A stretch of 64,000 nt of DNA from NCBI RefSeq assembly GCF_016598475.1, contig NZ_JAEMUX010000044.1, positions 1 to 64,000 on the forward strand, written 5' to 3'. Below, piece after piece: positions 25,257 through 33,632 of the stretch. Numbering within the stretch: position 1 is the first letter of the stretch; each line of letters starts with the position of its first letter. The notes beneath the pieces are model-generated. The model was not told the origin of the DNA and made no database searches. It worked only from the letters and a program-made list of their open reading frames with translations. The translations under genes and the position numbers were made by a program. This DNA is from Streptomyces adelaidensis. GTDB lineage: Bacteria; Actinomycetota; Actinomycetes; Streptomycetales; Streptomycetaceae.

Positions 25257-28200
25257 ATGACGTACATCGCACGTCTGCGCGGCCGCGCGAGACGCCGGGC
25301 GGGTCGTTCGCTCGTCGGACTGACCGCCGCGTCACTGCTCCTGGGCCTCGCCGGCCCCGCCGCGCCCGCCATCGCGGCGGACGACGCGGACACCGCCGCG
25401 AGCGCCGACATCACCGACGGCCTGGCCCTCTGGTACAAGCTCGACGCCACCTCCGGCACCACCGTCGCCGACGCCTCCGGCAACGGCCGGGACGGCACGG
25501 TGAGCGGCACCGCCGGCTGGTCGGGCGCCGAGGGCCGGGGGCTCGCCTTCAACGGCTCCGACACCTACGTCAAGGTGCCGAACGACGTCATGAAGGGCAT
25601 GGCCTCGATCAGCGTCTCGATGGACGTACTGATCGACTCCGCCCAGACCACCCCGTACTTCATCTACGGCTTCGGCAACACCAGCGGCGGCAACGGCAAC
25701 GGGTATCTCTTCACCACCGGCAACTCCTACCGGGCGTCGATCGCGACCGGCAACTGGTCGACCGAGCAGACGACCAAGCCGTCCGACTCCCACAACCTCA
25801 CCCGCGGGGTGTGGAAGCAGCTCACGTACACGCAGACCGGCAACACGGCGGTGCTGTACGAGGACGGCGTGGAGGTCGGCCGCAACACCTCCGTCACCAC
25901 CACGCCGGGCGCGATCGGCTCCGGCACGACGACCGCCAACTACATAGGCAAGTCGGTCTACTCGGGCGACAAGCTGTTCAAGGGCAGCATCCGCGACTTC
26001 CGGGTGTACGACCGCGCGCTCGCCGGTTCCGAGATCGAGCAGCTCTCGCTCCCCGTGGCCGAGCAGGGCGTCGCCGACGACAAGGCGGCCCTGAGCCTGG
26101 GTGACACCAGCGGGGTGAGCGCCGACCTGGAGCTGCCGAAGACCGGCACGGCCGGCGGCTCGTCCATCAGCTGGAAGAGCGACAACACCGAGGTGGTCGC
26201 GGACTCCGGCGCGGTGACCCGCCCCGCCGCCGGTGAGCCGGACGGTCACGCCACGCTGACGGCGACCCTGAAGAAGGGTTCCGTGAGCGACACCAAGACC
26301 TTCGAGGTCACGGTGCTCCCGGCCTTCGACGACAAGGCCGCGACCGAGCAGGCCGCCGAGGCGCTGAGCGTCCACAACCTCGACGACGTCCGCGGCAACC
26401 TCACGCTCCCCACCGACGGCTCCTTCGGCACGAAGGTCGCCTGGTCGTCCTCCGAGCCGGACGTCGTCTCCGCCGAGGGCGTCGTCAAGCGTCCCGCGCA
26501 CGGTGACGGCGCCACCACGGTCGAGCTGACCGCGACGGTCACCAAGGGCGACGCGAAGACCACCCGCGACTTCACCGCCAAGGTGCCCGAGCTGCCCGCG
26601 AAGCAGGCCCTCAAGGGCTATATGTTCAGCTACTTCACCGGCGAGGGCACCTCGGACGGCGAGCAGCTCTACGCGGCTCTCAGCAAGGGCAACGACCCGC
26701 TGAAGTGGCGGGAGTTGAACGACGGCAAGCCGGTCCTGACGTCCACGCTGGGCGAGAAGGGCCTGCGCGACCCGTTCATCATCCGCTCCCCCGAGGGCGA
26801 CAAGTTCTACCAGATCGCCACCGACCTCAGGATCTACGGCAACGGCGACTGGGACGCCTCCCAGCGCACCGGCAGCAAGTCCATCATGGTCTGGGAGTCC
26901 ACCGACCTGGTGAACTGGACGAACCAGCGCCTGGTCAAGGTCTCCCCCGACTCGGCGGGCAACACCTGGGCCCCGGAGGCGTACTACGACGAGCAACTCG
27001 GCGAGTACGTGGTCTTCTGGGCGTCGAAGCTGTACGACAACGCCGACCACTCCGGCAGCACGTACAACCGCATGATGTACGCGACCACCCGCGACTTCTA
27101 CACCTTCAGCGAGCCCAAGGTCTGGGTCGACCGCGGCTACTCGGTCATCGACTCCACGGTGATCCAGCACGACGGCACCTACTTCCGCCTCTCCAAGGAC
27201 GAGCGGAACAACACCTCCGACACCCCCAACAGCAAGTTCATCTTCGAGGAGAAGAGCGACTCGCTGCGGAACCTCTCCTGGGACGCGGTCGCCGAGGGCA
27301 TCGGCAAGGGCGCGATGAACGCCGCCGAGGGCCCGCTGGTGTTCAAGTCGAACACCGAGGAGAAGTGGTACGCGTTCCTCGACGAGTTCGGCGGGCGCGG
27401 CTACATCCCCTTCGAGACGACCGACCTGGCGTCCGGCACCTGGACCCCGTCCACCGACTACGACCTGCCGTCCAAGCCCCGGCACGGCACCGTGCTCCCG
27501 GTCACCCAGGCCGAGTACGACCGGCTGCTGAAGACCTACCAGCCGGAGCAGACCGTCACGAGCGTCGAGGACGTCAAGGTCGAGACGCGCATCGGTGACG
27601 CCCCGGTCCTGCCCGCCACCGTCATCGCCGAGTACGCCGACGGCGCCGAGCGGCCCGTCGCCGTCACCTGGGCGGCCGTGGACGAGGCGAAGTACGCGCA
27701 GGCCGGCACCTTCACGGTCAAGGGCAGCCTGCCCGGCGACTCGGCGATCGAGGTCAACGCCGAGGTCACCGTCTCGGCACAGGGCCCGGACGTCCCGGCC
27801 GACCTGCTCCTGCACTACGGCTTCGACGAGAGCGGCGGCAGCATCGCCCGTGACTCCAGCGGCCACGGCTACCACGGCACCTACGTCCGTACGCCCGACT
27901 TCGGGACCGGCGTCGACGGCGGCTCGTTCAAGATGTCCGGCGGCGACAGCGGCTCGACCTCCCCGTACGTCAAGATCCCGAACGGCGTGCTGAAGGACGC
28001 CGACAGCGTCACCGTCTCCACGTACGCGAAGTGGAAGGGCGGCGACAACTGGCAGTGGCTCTTCGGGCTCGGCCCGGACAGCAACAAGTACCTGTTCGCC
28101 AGCCCGTCGAACGGTTCCTCCTCGCTCTACTCGGCCATCACCGCGGCGAGTTGGGGCGCGGAGAAGAAGCTGTCGGGGGCTCGGCTCCCCGCCGGCGAGT

Positions 28201-30497
28201 GGAAGCACGTCACCGTCACCATCGACGGCGGGGCCGGCACGGCCGTGCTCTACGTGGACGGCATCGAGGTGTCCCGCGCGACCGACGTGGTCGTCAAGCC
28301 GTCCGAGCTGTACGACGCGAACAAGGACTACAGCGGCTACATCGGCCGGTCCATGTACTCCCCCGACCCGTACTTCGGCGGTGAGGTCGACGACTTCCGG
28401 ATCTACAACCGGGCCCTGACGGCCGCCGAGGTCCTGGAGCTCAGCGGCAACACCACGGGCATCGCGAAGGTGACGCACCCGGAGCTGAAGACCGACGCGA
28501 TCATCGGCGACGCCGACAGCAAAATCACGCTGCCGATGAAGCCGGGCACGGATCTCACCGAGCTGGCACCGGAGTTCACCCTCGCCCACGGCGCGGCGAT
28601 CAGCCCCGCCTCGGGCAGCGTCCAGGACTTCAGCAAGCCGGTGACGTACGAGGTGACCGGCTCGGACGGGAAGAAGCGCACCTGGACGGTGTCGGCGCGG
28701 GAACTGAAGAGCCCGGTGCTCCCCGGCCTCAACGCCGACCCGAACATCGTCCGCTTCGGCGACACCTTCTACATCTACCCGACCACCGACGGCTTCGAGG
28801 GCTGGAGCGGCACGCAGTTCAAGGCGTACTCCTCGACCGACCTGGTCAACTGGAAGGACCACGGCGTCATCCTGGACCTGGGTCCGGACGTCTCCTGGGC
28901 GGACAGCAGGGCCTGGGCGCCGGCGATGGAGGAGAAGAACGGCAAGTACTACTTCTACTTCTGCGCCGACGCGAACATCGGTGTCGCGGTCTCCGACTCG
29001 CCCACCGGCCCGTTCAAGGACGTCCTGGACAAGCCGCTGCTCAAGGCGGGCACGTACAGCGGCCAGATGATCGACCCGGCGGTCTTCACGGACGACGACG
29101 GCCAGTCGTACCTCTACTGGGGCAACGGCCACGCCTATGTGGTGCCGCTCAACGACGACATGGTCTCCTTCGACGCCTCGAAGGTCACCGACATGACGCC
29201 GAGCAACTACAACGAGGGCACCTTCGTCATCAAGCGCAAGGGCACCTACTACTTCATGTGGTCGGAGAACGACACACGTGACGAGAACTACCGGGTCGCC
29301 TACGCCACCGGCTCCTCGCCCACCGGTCCGTGGACCAAGCAGGGCGTGATCCTGGAGAAGGACCTCTCGCTGGGTATCAAGGGCCCCGGCCACCACTCGG
29401 TGGTCCATGTCCCGAACACCGACGACTGGTACATCGCCTACCACCGCTTCGCCATCCCGGGCGGTGACGGCACCCACCGCGAAACGACCATCGACAAGCT
29501 GGAGTTCGACGCGGACGGCCTGCTGAAGAAGGTCGTGCCCACCCTGGAGAGCATCGACCCGGTCACCATCGTCCGGGCCGGCCCGGACGCCACCGGCAAG
29601 GAGGGCGCCAGGATCGAGCTGAACGGCACGATCTCGGGCGCCGGCACCGCCAAGTGGACGGCCGAGAAGGACGCGCCCTGCGCCTTCGCGGACGCCAAGT
29701 CGGCGAAGACCACCCTCACCTGCACCGACAACGGCACCTACACGGTGACCCTGACCGGCGGCCGCGGCAGCGACTCGGCCACCGTGACCGTCACCAACGC
29801 GGCCCCGAAGATCACCTCCGCGACCGGGCCGAAGGCCCCGGTGGCGGTAGGCAGGAGCACGGCGGTCACGGCCAGGTTCAGTGACGCGGGCACCCGCGAC
29901 AAGCACACCTGCCAGGTCGACTGGAAGGACGGCACCAAGCCGACGGCCGGCAAGGTCACCGCCACCGGCTGCAAGGCCGAGCACACCTACCGCAAGGCCG
30001 GCGTCTACCGCCCGGTGATCACCGTCACCGACGACGACGGCGCCTCGGACAGCATCACGCTCCCCGAGCTGATCGTGTACGACCCGGCGGCGGGCCCCGC
30101 CACCGGCGCCGGCAGCTTCACCTCCCCGGCCGGGGCCTTCCCCGCCGGTCCCAAGCTCACCGGCAAGGCGTCCTTCTCCTTCAACGCCAAGTACGGCAAG
30201 TCGAAGAAGGACGCGAAGGCGGCCACCGTCCTCACGGGCAAGGCGTCCTTCGACTTCGGCCCCGGCAAGCTGAAGTTCCGTTCCACCGGCTCCGACTGGC
30301 TCGTGGTGACCGGCTCCAAGGCCGTCCACCAGGGCTCCGGCACCGTCAACGGCAAGAGCGGCTACGCCTTCCGCGTCACCGCCACCGACAACCCGGACAC
30401 CTTCAAGATCAAGATCTGGAAGAAGTCCACCGGCAAGGTCGTCTACCAGAACGCCACCGCCGCGAAGACGAAGGGGATCACCATCGGCCGTAAGTGA
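25257..30497 (+). CDS. Giant secreted glycoside hydrolase with two GH43 and two LamG domains
   Basis: 1746 residues from ATG 25257. In order: signal peptide (about 1-40, ending PAAPAIAA), LamG (55-260), two Ig-like repeats (270-445), GH43 domain A (450-760; base Asp in LRDPFII, acid Glu in NAAEGPL), Ig-like (763-840), LamG (848-1060), Ig-like linker (1068-1150), GH43 domain B (1153-1435; LNADPNIV, MIDPAVF, YNEGTFV), PKD-like repeats (1435-1610) and a beta-rich tail. GH43 enzymes cut arabinan, xylan side chains or galactan; LamG and Ig parts help bind polymer. Both catalytic domains keep the Asp/Glu set, so two linkages may be attacked. It stands alone, with its own terminator at 30554. The exact specificity cannot be read from sequence. 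Confidence 0.93.
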   Translation: MTYIARLRGRARRRAGRSLVGLTAASLLLGLAGPAAPAIAADDADTAASADITDGLALWYKLDATSGTTVADASGNGRDGTVSGTAGWSGAEGRGLAFNGSDTYVKVPNDVMKGMASISVSMDVLIDSAQTTPYFIYGFGNTSGGNGNGYLFTTGNSYRASIATGNWSTEQTTKPSDSHNLTRGVWKQLTYTQTGNTAVLYEDGVEVGRNTSVTTTPGAIGSGTTTANYIGKSVYSGDKLFKGSIRDFRVYDRALAGSEIEQLSLPVAEQGVADDKAALSLGDTSGVSADLELPKTGTAGGSSISWKSDNTEVVADSGAVTRPAAGEPDGHATLTATLKKGSVSDTKTFEVTVLPAFDDKAATEQAAEALSVHNLDDVRGNLTLPTDGSFGTKVAWSSSEPDVVSAEGVVKRPAHGDGATTVELTATVTKGDAKTTRDFTAKVPELPAKQALKGYMFSYFTGEGTSDGEQLYAALSKGNDPLKWRELNDGKPVLTSTLGEKGLRDPFIIRSPEGDKFYQIATDLRIYGNGDWDASQRTGSKSIMVWESTDLVNWTNQRLVKVSPDSAGNTWAPEAYYDEQLGEYVVFWASKLYDNADHSGSTYNRMMYATTRDFYTFSEPKVWVDRGYSVIDSTVIQHDGTYFRLSKDERNNTSDTPNSKFIFEEKSDSLRNLSWDAVAEGIGKGAMNAAEGPLVFKSNTEEKWYAFLDEFGGRGYIPFETTDLASGTWTPSTDYDLPSKPRHGTVLPVTQAEYDRLLKTYQPEQTVTSVEDVKVETRIGDAPVLPATVIAEYADGAERPVAVTWAAVDEAKYAQAGTFTVKGSLPGDSAIEVNAEVTVSAQGPDVPADLLLHYGFDESGGSIARDSSGHGYHGTYVRTPDFGTGVDGGSFKMSGGDSGSTSPYVKIPNGVLKDADSVTVSTYAKWKGGDNWQWLFGLGPDSNKYLFASPSNGSSSLYSAITAASWGAEKKLSGARLPAGEWKHVTVTIDGGAGTAVLYVDGIEVSRATDVVVKPSELYDANKDYSGYIGRSMYSPDPYFGGEVDDFRIYNRALTAAEVLELSGNTTGIAKVTHPELKTDAIIGDADSKITLPMKPGTDLTELAPEFTLAHGAAISPASGSVQDFSKPVTYEVTGSDGKKRTWTVSARELKSPVLPGLNADPNIVRFGDTFYIYPTTDGFEGWSGTQFKAYSSTDLVNWKDHGVILDLGPDVSWADSRAWAPAMEEKNGKYYFYFCADANIGVAVSDSPTGPFKDVLDKPLLKAGTYSGQMIDPAVFTDDDGQSYLYWGNGHAYVVPLNDDMVSFDASKVTDMTPSNYNEGTFVIKRKGTYYFMWSENDTRDENYRVAYATGSSPTGPWTKQGVILEKDLSLGIKGPGHHSVVHVPNTDDWYIAYHRFAIPGGDGTHRETTIDKLEFDADGLLKKVVPTLESIDPVTIVRAGPDATGKEGARIELNGTISGAGTAKWTAEKDAPCAFADAKSAKTTLTCTDNGTYTVTLTGGRGSDSATVTVTNAAPKITSATGPKAPVAVGRSTAVTARFSDAGTRDKHTCQVDWKDGTKPTAGKVTATGCKAEHTYRKAGVYRPVITVTDDDGASDSITLPELIVYDPAAGPATGAGSFTSPAGAFPAGPKLTGKASFSFNAKYGKSKKDAKAATVLTGKASFDFGPGKLKFRSTGSDWLVVTGSKAVHQGSGTVNGKSGYAFRVTATDNPDTFKIKIWKKSTGKVVYQNATAAKTKGITIGRK

Positions 30498-30533
30498 CAG
30501 CGGCCGTATGTGACAGCGGCCGTATGTGACAGC
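30486..30533. repeat. 16-bp unit repeated three times over the stop codon
   Basis: ggccgta(a/t)gtgacagc occurs at 30486, 30502 and 30518. The first copy contains the hydrolase stop codon, so expansion would not change the protein. Confidence 0.9.
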
Positions 30534-30553
30534 GAGTCCTTCACGGCACATTC

Positions 30554-30594
30554 CGCCGAGCCGCGCCCGGGTCGATCCCGGGCGCGGCTCGGCG
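30554..30594 (+). terminator. Hairpin terminator after the GH43 gene
   Basis: A perfect 18-bp stem (CGCCGAGCCGCGCCCGGG and complement) with the 5-nt loop tcgat, 57 bp after the stop codon. Confidence 0.88.
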
Positions 30595-30648
30595 CGTTGG
30601 GCGGCATCGGCGCGCCCTGGTCGGCCCCCCGGTTCGCGGGCCGCGAAA

Positions 30649-30964
30649 CCCACGACCGCGAGGCACTGCTGGACTCCTACACGAGGCTGGCCGGGATCGC
30701 GGACCTCGGCCGGTCGCCCGTGGCGGGCGGCCGCAGCTGAGCCCCGGCCGTCGGCCGGTGGTGGTCTCCCGCCGCAAGCCCCCGGTCCGCCCAGGAAATC
30801 CTGGTCACGACCACCACCCACGACCGCGAGGCACTGCTGGACTCCTACACGAGGCTGGCCGGGATCGCGGACCTCGGCCGGTCGCCCGTGGCGGGCGGCC
30901 GCAGCTGAGCCCCGGCCGTCGGCCGGGGGTGGTCTCCCGCCGCAAGCCCCCGGTCCGGCCAGGA
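30649..30964. repeat. Two ~148-bp near-identical tandem copies at the 3' end of the acyltransferase
   Basis: Copies at 30649-30796 and 30817-30964 start cccacgaccgcgaggcac and are spaced 168 bp. The second copy contains the last ~40 codons of the minus-strand acyltransferase, so the first copy is a duplicated 3' end outside the gene. The rest of 30498-30844 has no convincing gene. Confidence 0.88.
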
Positions 30965-31780
30965 GCTGCCGTGCTCTCCCCACAGGTGCGGGACGACGGC
31001 GTCCATGTCGGTCACGGCCGTCTGTGCGGCCGCCGCCAGGGCCCGCCGGTCGGGGTGGCCGCCCGGGCCGATGACGGGCCGCACCTCGGCCTCGGCGAGC
31101 ACTCCGCGTGCCGACACCACCCGCCACACCGACGCGAGCAGCGAGTCGTCCCCGACGTAGGCGGGCGTGGTGCTCGCCCCGCCCTCGGCGAACCGGTAGC
31201 GGACGCGCACCGGCTGCACGGGCACGCCCGCGTCGAGCGCGGCCTGGAACACGGCCCGCCGGAAGGGGCCCTGCGCACGGCCGCACCAGGTGCTCCCCTC
31301 GGGGAAGGCGACGACGGCCGCACCGCCGCGCAGGGCCTCGGCGATCCGCGCGACCGTCTCGGGCAGCGCCCGGATCCGGTCCCGCTCGATGAACAGCACC
31401 CCGCCGCGCGCGACGAGGGCGCCCGCCACCGGCCACCGGCGGATGTCGGACTTGGCGAGCATCCGCGCCGGACGCACCGCGCCGAGCAGCGGTATGTCCA
31501 GCCAGGAGACGTGGTTGGCGACGAGGAGCAGCCCGCCGGTGGAGGGGGCGGCGCCGGAGATCCGTACCCGTACCCCCGAGGCCCGCACGGTCCACCGGCA
31601 CCAGCCCCGTACGATCCCGGCCGGCACCCGCAGGCCGGCCTGGCTCACCAGGACCCCGGCGAGGACCAGGGCCACGACCGCCGCGAACCGCGCGGCGGCC
31701 TTGACCGCGGCGACGCCGGAGTCTCTCGCGTCCACGCACACCTGAACGCTGCAGGGCGCGCTGGGCAGCCAGACGCTCAC
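30845..31780 (-). CDS. 1-acyl-glycerol-phosphate-type acyltransferase (PlsC/OlsA-like)
   Basis: 311 residues from GTG 31780, 4 bp after the upstream stop. One N-terminal membrane segment is followed by the acyltransferase boxes NHVSWLD (NHx4D) and FPEGS; GVLFIERDR is box II. Paired with the OlsB-like gene directly upstream, it is best read as OlsA, which adds the second acyl chain to lyso-ornithine lipid; a phosphatidic acid role is the alternative. The last ~40 residues, rich in Pro and Arg, come from a duplicated DNA segment and are unlike the family. Confidence 0.87.
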   Translation of the reverse strand: MSVWLPSAPCSVQVCVDARDSGVAAVKAAARFAAVVALVLAGVLVSQAGLRVPAGIVRGWCRWTVRASGVRVRISGAAPSTGGLLLVANHVSWLDIPLLGAVRPARMLAKSDIRRWPVAGALVARGGVLFIERDRIRALPETVARIAEALRGGAAVVAFPEGSTWCGRAQGPFRRAVFQAALDAGVPVQPVRVRYRFAEGGASTTPAYVGDDSLLASVWRVVSARGVLAEAEVRPVIGPGGHPDRRALAAAAQTAVTDMDAVVPHLWGEHGSSWPDRGLAAGDHPRPTAGAQLRPPATGDRPRSAIPASLV

Positions 31781-31784
31781 CGGG

Positions 31785-32558
31785 TCACGCGGCCGGTACG
31801 AGGGAGAGGAAGTGCCGCAGGTAGCAGGGGTTGACCCGGCGCATCGACAGCAGCACATACAGGTCGGCGACCCCGAAGTCCGGGTCGTGCGCGGGCTCAC
31901 CGCAGACCCAGGCGCCGAGCCGCAGATAGCCGCGGAGCAGCGGCGGCAGCTCCGTACGGCCCGCCGGGGCCTCGCTCCTCGGGATCCAGGGCAGCAGCGG
32001 CCGTACCCGGTACTCCTCCGGCGCCAGGTGCTTGGCCCGCACCCGGTCCCAGGACGCGGAGGCGAGGGCGCCGCCGTCGGCGAGCGGGATCGAGCAGCAG
32101 CCGGCCAGCCACTCGTGGCCGCGGTCGAGCATGTAGCGGGCGATGGCGGCCCAGATGAGGCCGATGACCGCGCCGTCGCGGTGGCCGGGGTGGACGCAGG
32201 AGCGGCCGACCTCGACGAGGCCAGGCCGGATGGCGTCGATCCGGGTGAGGTCGAACTCGCTCTCCGAGTACAGCCGCCCGGCGACGGCGGCCCGCTCGGG
32301 CGGCAGCAGCCGGTAGGTGCCCACGACCTGTCCGGTCACCGTGTCCCGGACGAGCAGGTGGTCGCAGTACGCGTCGAACGCGTCGACGTCGAGCCCCGGC
32401 CGCGGGCCGGCCGGCAGGGCGCCCATCTCTCCGGCGAACACGTCGTGGCGCAGCCGCTGGGCGGCACGGACATCGGCCTCGTCGCGGGCGAGGGTGACGG
32501 TGTAGCGGGTGGGGGCCGCTGACAGGGGAGGGGTGTCCAGAGCGGATACGGCGGTCAT
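31785..32558 (-). CDS. olsB: L-ornithine N-alpha-acyltransferase (OlsB-like GNAT)
   Basis: 257 residues. The features RLRHDVFAGEMGA, DAFDAYCDHLLVRD and VEVGRSCVHPGHRDGAVIGLIWAAIARYML-type region (seen as VEVGRSCVHPGHRDG) are those of OlsB, which joins a 3-hydroxyacyl group from ACP to ornithine, making lyso-ornithine lipid, a phosphorus-free membrane lipid. The acyltransferase that would finish the lipid follows after 4 bp. ATG 32558 is well placed. A 12-bp inverted repeat lies 36-82 bp upstream and could control the pair. Phosphate starvation is the usual trigger, but I see no clear PHO box. Confidence 0.85.
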   Translation of the reverse strand: MTAVSALDTPPLSAAPTRYTVTLARDEADVRAAQRLRHDVFAGEMGALPAGPRPGLDVDAFDAYCDHLLVRDTVTGQVVGTYRLLPPERAAVAGRLYSESEFDLTRIDAIRPGLVEVGRSCVHPGHRDGAVIGLIWAAIARYMLDRGHEWLAGCCSIPLADGGALASASWDRVRAKHLAPEEYRVRPLLPWIPRSEAPAGRTELPPLLRGYLRLGAWVCGEPAHDPDFGVADLYVLLSMRRVNPCYLRHFLSLVPAA

Positions 32559-32593
32559 GGCTCACTCCAGGTCACGGGCCGGTTCGGCCTGAG

Positions 32594-32640
32594 CGGAAGA
32601 ACAGGCCGGTCGGTGCGGCCTGCGCGTACCTGTTCTTCCG
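32594..32640. promoter_or_regulatory. 12-bp perfect inverted repeat upstream of olsB
   Basis: CGGAAGAACAGG at 32594-32605 and its exact complement at 32629-32640, 23 bp apart. It could be an operator or a leader hairpin. The 324-bp gap between sdhB and olsB contains nothing else I can name. Confidence 0.6.
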
Positions 32641-32882
32641 ATGCCGTCTGGCCGACGCGTGTCCGGTGGCGGGAGCCGGGATGTGGGCTTGTTGAACGGA
32701 ACGCTCCCGGTGACCGGTGTCTGGCCGGTGCGCGACCCCCGAGCCACGTGCGGGTTTCGTCCCGAAATTCCAGACGGGGCCGGGGATGAGCACCACTCCC
32801 GGCCCGCCCGTCCGCACGTTTCGGCGAACGTTCATGAGGTGACTGCGACCCGGGCCCCGAAGACGGCGGTCCCCCTACGGCG

Positions 32883-33632
32883 CTACCGCTTACCGGCTTT
32901 CCGGGCAGCCCGGAGCCACTCCTTGTTCATGCTCGTGATCGACACCAGCGGAATCCCCTTGGGGCAGGCCGTGGCGCACTCCCCGGCCAGCGTGCACCCC
33001 CCGAACCCCTCGTCGTCCATCCGCTCCACCATGTCCAGCACCCGCGTCTCCCGCTCGGGCGCCCCCTGTGGCAGCACGTTCAGATGGTTGATCTTGGCCG
33101 AGGTGAACAGCATCGCCGCCCCGTTCGGACACGCGGCCACACATGCCCCGCATCCGATGCACTCCGCGTGCTCGAACGCGAAGTCGGCGTCCGGCTTCGG
33201 CACGGCCGTCGCGTGCGCCTCCGGCGCGGCCCCCGTCGGCGCCGTGATGTACCCGCCGGCCTGGATGATCCGGTCGAACGCCGACCGGTCCACCACCAGG
33301 TCCTTGATCACCGGGAACGCCGACGCCCGCCACGGTTCGACATCGATCGTGTCGCCGTCCGCGAAGGACCGCATGTGCAGCTGACACGTCGTGGTCCGCT
33401 CCGGCCCGTGCGCGTCGCCGTTGATGACCAGCGAGCAGGCCCCGCAGATCCCCTCGCGGCAGTCGTGGTCGAAGGCCACCGGGTCCTCACCGCGCAGGAT
33501 GAGTTCCTCGTTGAGCGTGTCGAGCATCTCCAGGAAGGACATGTCGGGCGAGATGCCGTCGACGTCGTACGTGGACATGGCGCCGTCGGCGTCGGCGGCC
33601 CGCTGCCGCCAGACGCGCAGGGTGAGCTTCAT
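32883..33632 (-). CDS. sdhB: Succinate dehydrogenase/fumarate reductase iron-sulfur subunit
   Basis: 249 residues. The [2Fe-2S] ligands are in CREGICGACSLVING with TTTCQLHM; the [4Fe-4S] and [3Fe-4S] ligands are in CIGCGACVAACPNG and CTLAGECATACPKGIP. It carries electrons from the flavin of SdhA to the membrane quinone site. The start overlaps the sdhA stop (ATGA, 33629-33632), showing coupling. It is last in the sdhC-sdhA-sdhB operon. Confidence 0.95.
   Translation of the reverse strand: MKLTLRVWRQRAADADGAMSTYDVDGISPDMSFLEMLDTLNEELILRGEDPVAFDHDCREGICGACSLVINGDAHGPERTTTCQLHMRSFADGDTIDVEPWRASAFPVIKDLVVDRSAFDRIIQAGGYITAPTGAAPEAHATAVPKPDADFAFEHAECIGCGACVAACPNGAAMLFTSAKINHLNVLPQGAPERETRVLDMVERMDDEGFGGCTLAGECATACPKGIPLVSITSMNKEWLRAARKAGKR

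Noticed and set aside
21904..30964. The two tandem repeats with the same 168-bp spacing (21.9 and 30.6 kb) as one repeat family
   Set aside because: Their sequences are unrelated; the equal spacing is taken as chance.
25332..31739. A minus-strand open frame of over 2000 codons opposite the GH43 gene
   Set aside because: It is the mirror of a very GC-rich real gene; it has no domain, ribosome site or plausible composition.
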